A stretch of 12,621 bases of DNA from Rodentolepis nana (GCA_900617975.1 UZAE01014695.1:1-12621), one strand, 5' to 3'; positions 1-10,701 are shown, numbered from the stretch's first letter. Program-made: numbers and translations. The notes: generated by a model from the letters alone, not told the origin.

Positions 1-780
1 GGGGGGGGGGGGGGTGGCTTTAACATCAGGTGTTCTCTTTAGTGGTGCATTTTGCCCTCAATGTGCATCTTTTTATTTTCTACAAGTTTAATATACGTTG
101 TGGGCACTAGTTCCCTTTCTATTTTGAATGATGCTTATCTTGAAAATAATTTTTATCCTTTTTTATGATCAACGTTTAATTAGGGAAAAAGGCATGTTTG
201 AGCTATTAGCTTATTACAATTTCCACCTCTATAAGGTGGGAAGGAAGACTAAAAATCCCATAGGCGTTTGCTTTAGGAGTGAAGTTGTGAGGTTGTGACA
301 CTGGAGGCGGCTTAAGTGCTCAGTCATGTGACTCAAAATAATTGTGACAAAAAAATTAATTTTAATCATATTTACCTTGACTCTCGTATTGATTTGCACC
401 TGGTTTTTCGTTTCCTCTCATTGGCCTCTCTTCATAATCAAATCGCTTTATTTCTCCTCTTCCAACACACTTGTATTTTAAGCCTAATTTTCGCTTGACG
501 ACCACATGGCCACCTTACTGGCTACGGGCTAACTGACCCCATCGTATTATCCCCACAAAAGTATTTACCATTGTTTCTGTCTTGTTCCTGTTTCGTGGTA
601 GCTGCGCTTGTGTTCTTAGAAAAGTGACTATCTCGTTTAGGTTACTTCATTTTATGTTGCAGCTCTAAGCTATAGTTCCAGATCACTCCAGATCCACAAT
701 ATTGGATCATATTGGAAGATGGAATCTTATTTGCCGTAATGCCATCTTTATAGAGTTTTGTTTGCTTGATTTGATTTTAG
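1..780. other. Upstream intron sequence, no exon recognised
   Basis: This stretch precedes the first recognisable PI4KA exon and ends in a good acceptor (TTGATTTTAG at 771-780). I looked for the N-terminal kinase-lobe segment expected just upstream in PI4KA, including the ATP-binding lysine region, and did not find it in any frame, so the exon before it probably lies outside the window. A run of 14 G opens the window (1-14). The sequence is AT-rich and pyrimidine-rich with no long open frame. Confidence 0.6.
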
Positions 781-2880
<2,100 letters not shown>

Positions 2881-3063
2881 TTTAGATATCCATCCTACCC
2901 CCCCCCCCCTCNCCCCCCCCCCCCCCCCTCTTTCCCCATTTCTGTCGTGTTGTGTAAAATTCTTATGCACACCTTACTTTCCTTTATCTGTAATTCTGTG
3001 ATCAGTTCCCCTCCTTCGTAAAGAAGAAGAAGAAGAAGATGACAGTTCAGCAAAATTAATAAA
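2881..3063 (+). promoter_or_regulatory. PI4KA 3' UTR with AAG repeat and poly(A) signal
   Basis: After the stop codon come the poly(C) tract, an (AAG)6 microsatellite at 3021-3038 and the first canonical AATAAA at 3058-3063. A 3' UTR of about 200 nt ending shortly after this signal is the simplest reading. The end point is inferred from the hexamer only. Confidence 0.55.
2898..2928 (+). repeat. Poly(C) tract with one N, in PI4KA 3' UTR
   Basis: C12, T, C, N (2912), then C16, starting 18 nt after the PI4KA stop. The N shows the base caller or assembler failed here, so the true tract length is unknown. Confidence 0.95.
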
Positions 3064-3246
3064 TATATGCATTGTATATTACTTTTTATACCGCTTTTGT
3101 TGGCTCTCATGCAGCTGTGCTCGCTACATGTGTTGTGCTTCACTTGACAGCTGGTTCATTGTTTTTAATCTGGTTTTGTGTGTTGATTATTATTTTCGTT
3201 TGCAATTTAACATAAGCTCCCTAATCAGGTCTGGGTTTTGGCATTC

Positions 3247-3273
3247 TCCCCACCCCCACCCCCCCCCCCCCCC
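3247..3273 (+). repeat. C-rich tract with long C run
   Basis: Blocks of C5 separated by A, followed by an uninterrupted run of about 16 C, in the PI4KA-UFSP1 intergenic region. Confidence 0.9.
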
Positions 3274-4326
3274 ACAAATTATCGTTTCGATTTGCTTGTC
3301 AAGTGGACCTGAATTCTTTTTTGCTAAAAGCTATTTATGTCCCTACCTTTGCTTGCATGGTGCTAAATTAAGCTCCCTTTTTTGGTCCAATAATAATATT
3401 TGCAGTAGTTGAAGATAGAACCCATTTACTGCAATTTTTAATTTAATTTGGGAGGGAGGGTGGACAGATTACTTGCTGATTATCCGCATTATCTGCTACT
3501 AAATAACTCCACTCGTTTTGCCTTTGCATATTAAGGCCATCTCTCTCTATTTTATATTCACAGTTAAGTGGCTGATGGCTATCATGGCTCATAGTACAAT
3601 AATTGGTCCGCTCTCTTTGTCTTCTTGCTATCTTCGTTCTTTTGTTAGCTTCTTGAAATTTACAAGCTTCCACATTGGAATTGGGTTTGGTAGTTTCTCA
3701 TTAGTTAAAAAAGTTGCACATTTAATTGGTCAAATCGGTACCAATTTCTCGATCTTAAAGCTATCTAATAGCTTGTGCTTGATACACGATGAGCGGACTG
3801 TCTAATCTCATCGATCAACTTTGACTTATTAAGCACCTCTCTGCGCATTCACAACGATTCTACTCCTCTACTCGAGATGAGTGCTAAAAAATGCATTTCT
3901 AAGTGGTTTTGATTGGTTAAAATTATTCTATTCGAAGTACTAGCTCTTCAGAGGCATGATAGTAAGAATTATAATTCCCAGGCGTTTATTGGGGGGAAAG
4001 TGTTTTCCAACGCTTAAGTTGGGTAATAGAATTAATAAGCCTCCTTGGTGAGGAACCTGAATTCTGCCAGTCGGTTTATTAGCCGAATTTTCCCCATTGA
4101 GCTTGGCCATGTCTCTTACTTGTGACCTTTGACTTCGCAGACAAGCTCGTTAACCACTAATATAACCTTGGTCTTATTCATTTCGCTCTCTTTTTTAATT
4201 TACTATAGATATCGCGAGAAGGTGCCACAATTCTTTAGATATTCATCAGTTACTTGGCCAATTCCAGATAATGAATAGCAGTTTTTCTCTACTTATTTCA
4301 TTTTATCAAGCATATGGGTTGTATGA

Positions 4327-4352
4327 GTGTGTGTGTGTGTGTGTGTGTGTGT
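4327..4352 (+). repeat. (GT)13 dinucleotide microsatellite
   Basis: Thirteen perfect GT units in the intergenic region; likely length-polymorphic between isolates. Confidence 0.97.
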
Positions 4353-5292
4353 GGCCCTACATATGGCATTTACGCATGAAAAGAAAATGTGAAACACAGG
4401 ATTTGTCTGTAGCTATTCTAGAGGCCAGTTTGCTTTTGGTCACTCTGTCTCTTTAAAAATAATTGGATGGCATTTGGTAATTTGTAAATATCCAAAACTA
4501 AAACATAATTACCCCTGTTTAGGCTCAGAAGACCAAAATATTTTGTTGAAAGTCATGTGATGTTATGGCGGACTTAATCGACTGCCTGTTCGACATTTTT
4601 GACGGTAGTGTCGCAATTCTTTGAAGCTTATTCTGCAAATGCCTGTTGAAAGACCACTTAAAGGTCTATACTTTGTACGTAGATCACATCTTTATTGCAA
4701 TAGTCCAGCTATAAAGTGCAAATTACGACTTTTAGTTGTTGAAAAGCAGCTGAAATTGGTCAGCAGTTAGCCCAATTAATGAGGTGAGGTGACCGAATGA
4801 AGTCGTAATATGACAGTAATCTCTTCATTTAATGGTATTATTTGGGTTGTACAATGTTCACTTTTCACCCTTCAAATTTCATGATTCGCTACCCAGATTG
4901 CATTCCCCACGGGGTTCAGGGCTTATTATGTTGGTTACTCCTGCAACTCCTGTTATGTCTTTGCTTCCCATATGAAGAAGGTGGAATGATCCCCCGTTAT
5001 TATTGACCAGCCTACAGGTCATAAAACAGAAGAGCTGAGATGATTATATCAGTGTGCAATGGAATTTGTCCGGGGTGTCTACTGTGTGGTGCACTCAGTT
5101 CCTTTGTATTCGCCATATTGGTTCCTGCATCACACATTACTTGCCATACTTGCTTAATTACTGATATTCTGGAATGAACGCTCCGAATTTGAAAGCAAAT
5201 ATAATTTGTCCCTTTATAAATACTATTTGTAACAGCTGAATTTTGCTCCTTGTCGAGCTTCTACTTGTTATGTACGGTTGTGACAAATTCTT

Positions 5293-5311
5293 GAATTTAT
5301 TTTTTTAGAGT
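5293..5311 (+). promoter_or_regulatory. Splice acceptor immediately before the UFSP1 start (possible trans-splice site)
   Basis: A pyrimidine-rich run (TTTATTTTTTTAG, AG at 5307-5308) ends 3 nt before the ATG at 5312. The TAG of the acceptor is an in-frame stop, so the reading frame cannot continue upstream through it. The arrangement fits spliced-leader addition just before the start codon, as flatworms do, or a cis intron in the 5' UTR. The sequence alone does not separate the two. Confidence 0.5.
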
Positions 5312-6074
5312 ATGTTAAGGATATCGGATCAAGATTGCCTTCGTGGGGTGGACAAAGATAAGGAGTCCGTCTGCACTTTCAAGGGTGTATGCGAGTACTG
5401 GCACTATGGAGCACAGAACACCGATGACAGGGTAATAATTACAAGAATGGGCTAATTAAATAAATTCAGTAGAGCGTGCTAAATTTTAATTAACTTAGGG
5501 TTGGGGATGTGGCTACCGTACACTGCAAACAATAATCTCCTGGTTCAAAATCAACCTCTCCCTTCAATCTACCTTTCCTGATCTTGAAGATATTCAATCA
5601 ATTCTTGTGAGTGCAAACATGGTACCGAAGTCTTATCTCAAATCCCAAAATTGGATTGGTTCGGTTGAGGTCGGGGCCGTTATCCATCATCTGACTCATG
5701 TAATTACTCCTTTTCTGCTATGAAGTAACCACCCACTTTAGACTGACTACAGGATTGTTCAAGTTCAAAATGGTAAATTCACAGAAGAGCATTTGGATCA
5801 CATCCGCAAACACTTTGAACTTGAAGGTGCACCAATTATGATGGGCGGTAATCAGGACAATTCTTCCAAGTGCATTCTCGCCTTAAAAGAGAGCCTCGAC
5901 TCAAAATCAGCCTCCTTGCTAATTCTCGACCCACATTACTATACTGCAAGTGGAGAAAAGGAACCCGATTTGGAATTTCTCTGGAAAGAAGGCTGGTTGA
6001 AGTGGTGTAAAACGGATAATTTAGTAGAAACTGATTTTTACAATATGTGCATGCCAACGGCTGCATATAAATAG
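5312..6074 (+). CDS. UFSP1: UFM1-specific cysteine protease, short UFSP1 type, 3 exons
   Basis: Exons 5312-5431, 5499-5699 and 5742-6074 (stop TAG 6072-6074), with GT-AG introns of 67 and 42 nt, all in phase 0, give 217 aa. The protein carries the peptidase C78 signature: YWHYG with the oxyanion-hole Tyr32, GWGCGYRTLQT with the nucleophile Cys44, WIGSVEVGAVI near residue 90, GAPIMMGGNQD near 140, and the DPHYY motif with Asp170 and His172. The Tyr-to-Cys spacing (12 residues) equals that in mammalian UfSP1. Such enzymes mature the UFM1 precursor and remove UFM1 from ER and ribosomal substrates. The absence of the long N-terminal region of UFSP2, and the GWGCGYR rather than GWGCAYR form, favour UFSP1. 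The start is chosen because an acceptor and an in-frame stop lie just upstream; extra upstream exons cannot be excluded. It converges on LIN37 with 16 bp between stop codons. Confidence 0.88.
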
Positions 6075-6090
6075 AATTACATACAGAAAT

Positions 6091-7112
6091 TTAGGGAAGG
6101 TCTTTACAGAACTTGTCATACATCTCCCGAAGGATAATATATGATTCCCTATAGCGTTCTTCGTTCTCCCTACAGGCTGCTTTCCATCTAAAAAGAGAAA
6201 ATTAGAGTATGCTAACGGAGAATTTCAGTGTCAATTACAAAAGGTAGAAAACAGAAGCCTACTTTCGACGAATTTCACGCCAACGGGTAATATGTTGTTC
6301 CAAGAGCCCTTCTGGTGACATTTCTTTAGGGGGATTCTGGAGCAAAGGAAGGCAAAGACGTAGGAAAAGATTTATGAAATAATAAAGCACATCAAAAAGT
6401 TGGTACCTCAACATTAATAACGAAAGGTTGACCAGATGATGGCATTGGTGGTGGAACACGAACTTGATCATCAGTTAGACCGTCGTTGGGTTTTGGGAGG
6501 GCATAATGGCAATCAGGCAATTGGTCAGCGGACTAACAGCAATTAACAATAAAAATGGTGTAAAGAACATACATCTCTGTCGTCATCGTTGTTGGGAATG
6601 TCATTCCATGTTGATTTGTCATTCTGACTTAAGTTGCGAATCCAGGCACGAGACATAGAGTAAAGGGAGGCGTTTTCCGGGAATTGTCCAAAGTCAACAC
6701 TCCTGTCGAAAACCTTGATAACAAAGGATTCTATAAAAATTAATAATAAAATATCACGAGACCGCATACCCTTTGGGATGTCTTCTTCCTCAGATTGTAG
6801 ACGCCTTTTCCTACTTCTAATGTCAGGGCCACTAACTTTATAGAGCGGTGTTCTATATTTGTCTTTCTCGATACCTTCCTTTTTAATCAATACTTCATCT
6901 TTGTACTTTAAGCTCTCCTTTCTGAAAGAGTTAATAAGTATAGCAGAATTAGACATACGCTTTCTCCGGATTTTCCCTGTAAGCACCTAGAATTTGCTCC
7001 AGATTGTCTCTTGCAAGGGATACATCGGCCTCTAAAGATAAGTAAAATAAGTTAAGTTCAACATACCATCTGGCTCAGGCCACCACGATCGCTCGTTCCA
7101 AGCATTGGCCAT
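6091..7112 (-). CDS. LIN37: LIN37 subunit of the DREAM/MuvB complex, 7 exons
   Basis: Read on the minus strand the exons are 7112-7067, 7031-6959, 6921-6770, 6730-6573, 6532-6407, 6336-6263 and 6187-6091 (stop TAA 6093-6091). The introns are 35, 37, 39, 40, 70 and 75 nt, all GT-AG with consistent phase, giving 241 aa (human about 246). The central block at residues 94-123, with FDRSVDFGQF and SLYSMSRAWIRN, is the LIN37 'CRAW' domain that packs on LIN9. The C-terminal block (about 195-235) with RWREIRRKW and YIILREMYDKF is the second conserved LIN37 segment. A basic stretch RSRKRR (75-80) could be a nuclear signal, and PPPMP near 171 matches the proline-rich linker. LIN37 acts in the nucleus within MuvB to repress cell-cycle genes in quiescent cells. 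The start ATG 7112-7110 begins an exon reading MANAWNERSWWPEPD; that N-terminus is inferred from phase only. The SRAW form replaces the Cys of the CRAW name. Confidence 0.92.
6381..6386 (+). terminator. AATAAA, candidate poly(A) signal of UFSP1
   Basis: First canonical hexamer downstream of the UFSP1 stop on the plus strand, about 300 nt away. It lies inside a LIN37 intron on the opposite strand. If used, the UFSP1 mRNA is antisense to two LIN37 exons. A variant signal closer to the stop is possible. Confidence 0.35.
6731..6769 (-). other. 39-nt LIN37 intron, multiple of three and stop-free
   Basis: Donor GTATGC at 6769, acceptor TTTTTATAG ending at 6731. The intron is exactly 13 codons and open in the LIN37 frame, so its retention would insert 13 mostly hydrophobic residues just before the CRAW domain without a frameshift. 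Splicing gives the expected join IPK-ESFVIK. Confidence 0.75.
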
Positions 7113-8315
7113 TAATCAACAGGACAAGTGTTAAAAAATGTTTAAACAATTTGGAGGCAGTGTAATTAAGATAAACAAGGCGTCCATTATCAATCATACC
7201 TTACATAATTAGTTTTATAAAAAGTATAAAATATGTATGAATGAAAAAGCATTAAATATTTCATTATGTTGTTTATTTGACAAAACGTAATTAATTTATT
7301 TGCACTCAAAACAATGTTCTTGGGAAATTAGTATTGGTTCATTTAAAGTAGTTTTAAATCAGAATATCAAAATTTACGTTAATAAGAGTTTAAAAATTCT
7401 TTCATTCGAAAATGAGAGTGAGAATAATCAAAATTCTTTGCTCTTCTACTCATAGGGCTTCGTTCGATATCCAGCACTTCACCCTTACGTAGGTTTAAAA
7501 TTTGAGGTTTTTTTAAAGATTATGAAGTTTTCAAAATCATTTTTATTAAAAGAAACCCACCTAACTAGTGACGTTACTTTTTTTTAATATTCTTAAATCT
7601 TTACTCATAACGGATGGTAGATTCCTACTTTAAATCAGTTAAAATAAAAGTAATCTTAGTGCTTTTATTTGCTTGTCATCAGCCGTATTTTTATGCGTTT
7701 AATAACAAAATTGAGGGATGAAATTCCATCATCGAAAGTTTTTTCTTACTAATAATCGCTTCTAAAAATTAGTTTATCCTTCCATTAGTACAAAACCGTC
7801 AACTAGCTAATGGCAATGCAGGAAAAATAAAACAAGGGTGTGAATACCCTCACGACTTTAACAAATTGAACACAGTTTAATAGTTACTTTAAAAATAGTC
7901 AACCTCATTCACTGTTCTCAAATATTACTCTGCATTCATTATCAAAAGGCTGCAATACAGATATTTTAAATTTTAATAAATGTAAGCGAAATGGCCTCCC
8001 CATGTTTCCCGGAAATGTTAATTTATATAAGTTAAGAATTACCTAAAGTTAAATTATTTTCAATCTGCTTATACTTAAATTTTTTGGTTAACGATTTCCA
8101 CTTGAAAGTGTGCGATTCGTCATATATTGATGAAATTAAGAACTATCGAACTCACAATCATAGAGTTATTGGTCTTTTTCTTAGCCGGTCATTATCCGCA
8201 ATGTGAAAAATGTTGCGATAACTCTTGACTGAAATCTCCTCATTGCAGTTATTAGCGATGTTCCAGAACCTGAGTACTTGGATATGCCTGTCCATTCAGC
8301 CTTTGTGAAAAAATT
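7113..8315. other. AT-rich intergenic region upstream of LIN37
   Basis: About 1.2 kb with strong A+T bias, many A/T homopolymers and no open frame of interest. A TGTTTAAACA palindrome (7139-7148) lies 27 bp before the LIN37 ATG and may be part of its promoter. I found no splice acceptor close to the LIN37 start, unlike the other two complete genes. No RNA gene was recognised. Confidence 0.55.
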
Positions 8316-8331
8316 ATATTCTTATCATATA
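8316..8331. repeat. Target-site duplication, left copy, retroposon 1 (16 bp)
   Basis: ATATTCTTATCATATA here is repeated perfectly at 8628-8643, flanking the first retroposon copy. Confidence 0.9.
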
Positions 8332-8627
8332 TATTTATATCAAATGGTTGGCGTTTCGACTGTTACCATTAGCCCTTTGGTTGGCTTCAAGGTTCACAAA
8401 GGAGAAGGAACGTCAAAATGTACAGATGAGTGTTACAAAGATGTAAAAAGGGACAGACACAAAGGTATAAAAAGGTAAGATGAGTACTGTGAACATGGTC
8501 GAAAATGTCATACCGTGGGATCATGGCTGTTTGAAGTCAGAAGTCAACTGTCAGTTAATAGACTTTTGCCGTATGAGTATACGTTGCCCAGAACGCACCA
8601 CGTGGAGGTAAGTCTATCGCATACCCC
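8332..8627 (-). mobile_element. Short non-autonomous retroposon, copy 1 (296 bp), ribozyme-headed
   Basis: Read on the minus strand, the element starts at GGGGTATGCG (8627) and ends in an AT-rich tail near 8332. It is homologous to 11945-12272 over its whole length: the first ~100 nt are about 90% identical by eye, the remainder more diverged. It sits between perfect 16-bp direct repeats, the mark of target-primed reverse transcription. Both copies share the same 5' nucleotide, so this is a defined full-length element, not a randomly 5'-truncated LINE fragment. No open frame is conserved between copies and no tRNA-like pol III boxes are clear. It is therefore a SINE-like or internally deleted LINE derivative, mobilised in trans by an unidentified non-LTR element. 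The first 71 nt form an HDV-like ribozyme fold, listed separately. Confidence 0.85.
8557..8627 (-). ncRNA. HDV-like self-cleaving ribozyme fold, copy 1 (P1 decayed)
   Basis: Numbering from G1 = 8627 on the minus strand: P1 strand 1-7, J1/2 GC, P2 strand ATAGACT (11-17), P3 ACC (19-21), L3 TCCACGT (22-28), P3' GGT (29-31), P1' 32-38, GGGCAAC (39-45), P4 GTAT/ATAC (46-49/54-57) with loop ACTC, J4/2 GGCAAA (58-63) holding the candidate catalytic C60, and P2' AGTCTAT (64-70). P2, P3 and P4 are perfect. The G1-T38 wobble typical of this class is kept. P1 in this copy has three further wobbles plus an A-C mismatch, so cleavage is probably weak or lost. P1.1 (CC of L3 with GG at 39-40) is intact. 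Confidence 0.75.
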
Positions 8628-8643
8628 ATATTCTTATCATATA
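8628..8643. repeat. Target-site duplication, right copy, retroposon 1 (16 bp)
   Basis: Perfect repeat of 8316-8331. It abuts the predicted ribozyme cleavage position between 8628 and 8627. Confidence 0.9.
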
Positions 8644-9441
8644 ACTTATCCGTCAATGAACGAATTGTAGGAAAACTGTTAACTACCTTAGTTTACCTCA
8701 CCGCGCATGTTCTTTACAAGCCAGATTGCACTCGCACAATACTGACTTCTTATATATTCACTCACTAAGTTCTTCGCAAACTTTTCCTTCCCTTTTGAGG
8801 TCTTTAGTTCCCAGTTGTTCAGTACACACGATATTCCATTTGCCTCGTTTTTCTGCTAAATTGTTAAAAGGCATCTCAAAGCTAGTAAAATTAAGCACAT
8901 AAGTTTAACCTAAAGGTTTCTTAAGGTGTCTTTATCGAAGTTAAATCTGCTCCAATACTTACAACCTTATTAATCTTCATATTGCTATTTTGATTTAAAT
9001 CGTAGTTCTAGTGCCTTGTTTTAGATCATTCGTAATGACAGTCAATAACAATTTGAAATAACGGCACTTTCAATGACTCTAGAACTCAGTCTACTAATCA
9101 AAATAACTTAAAATTATTGTTGATATTGGTAACAATTTACGTACTGAAGGTATTTTGCTTATTACAAATTAATCGATTTCAGCGCTTATATTGTATTTTT
9201 AATTCTTGAAGTATAGCCTGTAATCCCATATCATATTTTGATGTACATTATAGTGAATAAGTTGATTAGATAGGCTGCAAATTATAATCATACCTTTAGC
9301 TCAATTATTTCTTAAGGGAACTATTAAATTATTTTGTAAGTTTCATGATTTGATAGACATAATTAACGAATATAAATACCAAAATGAATGAATTATATGT
9401 AACAAATGAATTGAGTATTAATTTGAAAATAAATATTAAAC

Positions 9442-9459
9442 AATTATGATGTCATAATT
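9442..9459. promoter_or_regulatory. 18-bp palindrome AATTATGA-TG-TCATAATT
   Basis: Two perfect 8-nt arms around a 2-nt centre; the core TGATGTCA is one base from a CRE/ATF site. Position upstream of PGAM makes a bZIP-type site conceivable, but such palindromes also arise by chance in AT-rich DNA. Confidence 0.25.
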
Positions 9460-9613
9460 TAAGGATCAAAGATAACTGCCATTATAAGATTAAATAATAT
9501 TAATTTATCAACTAATACAACATTAGTCTTTCATTCTTAAATATTTCCTTTTACTTTGACCTGAAATGTTTAATTGAATGAAAAGCTGCAATCCAAATAG
9601 AAGTGTTTGTTTC

Positions 9614-9628
9614 AATGATTTCTCTCAG
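9614..9628 (+). promoter_or_regulatory. Splice acceptor in the PGAM 5' leader (possible trans-splice site)
   Basis: A TGATTTCTCTCAG acceptor (AG at 9627-9628) lies 38 nt before the PGAM ATG, with no protein-coding exon recognised upstream. It fits either spliced-leader addition or a 5' UTR intron. Confidence 0.45.
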
Positions 9629-9666
9629 TAACTTGAGACTGCGTTGGGTGTTTCGGCGTACTTATA

Positions 9667-10701
9667 ATGGCTTCCGTCTACAAAGTTGTCTTCATCAGGC
9701 ACGGTGAAAGCGTTTATAATCAAGAGAACAGATTCTGCGGATGGCACGATGCAGATCTCTCTCCTAAAGGTGAACAAGAGGCTCTTTCGGCTGGTCAAAT
9801 GATCAAGGAGAAAGGTCTTTCATTTGACGTTGCCTATACAAGCGTTCTTAAGCGTGCTATTAAAACTTTGAATGCTGTTCTTGAAGTCAATGATCTTCAT
9901 TGGATCCCTGTTCACAAGTATGTAGTTCCTTAACCTTTAATACATTGATTTCACCCAAATTTGTTTAATGTGTTTTTGTTCTTTCAGGTCTTGGCGTTTG
10001 AATGAGCGAATGTACGGTGGATTACAAGGACTAAACAAGTCTGAAACTGCCGCCAAGCATGGTGAAGCTCAGGTTAAAATCTGGCGTCGCGCTTATGATA
10101 TACCTCCACCAGCTTTGGAAATCTCTGACGATCGTTGGCCAGGCAAGGAAGCAAAATACAAGGTGTGCTTTGCTATTAAATTATTTATTTCGTTTTTATT
10201 AAACAGCTTTTCTATCATTTGTCATCTCTTCTAGATGCTCGACAAATCATGCATCCCTGTCACGGAATGCCTGAAAGATACTGTCGAACGTGCTCTGCCT
10301 TTCTGGTTTGATGAAGTCGTCCCTTCAATCAAAGTATGTCATGCGATTTAGATTTTTTAATGCAGTTTTGCTAAACGTGGTTTTAACATTTTAGCAATGT
10401 AAACGTGTTCTTATTACTGCTCACGGAAATAGTCTTCGTGCTATTATCAAATACTTGGACAATATACCAGATAACGAAATTGTTGAGCTTAACATACCAA
10501 CTGGTAAGTAGTACAAAATTAGAAACTCATTGCCGTCCTGAGTCTTTATATTTCTTATTTTCGCTTCCCAATTTAATAGGTATTCCATTGGTTTATGAAC
10601 TGGACAAGGATTTGCGACCAGTAAAGCACTATTACCTTGCTGATGAAGAGACCGTTAAGGCTGCAATCAATAGCGTTGCCAATCAGGGCAAGGCTAAATA
10701 A
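9667..10701 (+). CDS. PGAM1: Phosphoglycerate mutase, 2,3-BPG-dependent, 5 exons
   Basis: Exons 9667-9917, 9988-10162, 10235-10333, 10395-10503 and 10580-10701 (stop TAA 10699-10701), with GT-AG introns of 70, 72, 61 and 76 nt, give 251 aa (human PGAM1 254). The enzyme interconverts 3- and 2-phosphoglycerate in cytosolic glycolysis through a phosphohistidine. Visible signatures are FIRHGES with the phosphorylated His12, [13 protein letters not shown], the acid/base Glu90 in [29 protein letters not shown], and [11 protein letters not shown] with His185. The C-terminus keeps [14 protein letters not shown] and ends QGKAK. Exon joins restore all conserved motifs without gap. The start ATG at 9667 gives the usual family N-terminus. 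Nothing suggests a pseudogene. Flatworms depend heavily on glycolysis, so strong expression is expected. The gene lies between the two retroposon copies. Confidence 0.97.

Larger units (their letters stand above)
3064..5311. other. Intergenic region between PI4KA and UFSP1, simple repeats only
   Basis: About 2.2 kb in which I recognise no protein or RNA gene on either strand. It holds a C-rich tract with a C16 run ending near 3273, a (GT)13 microsatellite at 4327-4352, and AT-rich filler. A short open frame of 95 codons around 3518-3805 has no recognisable motif and a hydrophobic composition typical of chance frames in AT-rich DNA. An ATG at 4565 opens a short acidic frame that stops after some twenty codons and does not join the UFSP1 frame. 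The promoter of UFSP1 must lie here but I see no clear core element. Confidence 0.6.
8644..9628. other. AT-rich intergenic region upstream of PGAM
   Basis: Nearly 1 kb of very AT-rich sequence without recognised genes. It contains an 18-bp interrupted palindrome (9442-9459) about 210 bp before the PGAM start. Promoter elements for PGAM are expected here but no TATA or initiator can be singled out in such AT-rich DNA. Confidence 0.55.

Noticed and set aside
3518..3805. 95-codon plus-strand frame
   Set aside because: Hydrophobic, serine/leucine-rich chance composition in AT-rich DNA, no motif, no splice context, and an overlapping minus-strand frame of similar quality.
4565..4630. Short acidic frame starting ATGGCGGACTTAATC as a UFSP1 first exon
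   Set aside because: Its possible donor phase does not join the UFSP1 frame, and that start is already closed upstream by an in-frame stop.
8278..8478. 66-codon plus-strand open frame
   Set aside because: It runs from flanking DNA through the duplication into the antisense of retroposon copy 1 and is not kept in copy 2.
8540..8627. Hammerhead ribozyme, as in schistosome SINEs
   Set aside because: The CTGANGA and GAAA core motifs are absent in the right arrangement; the double-pseudoknot order of HDV-like ribozymes fits instead.
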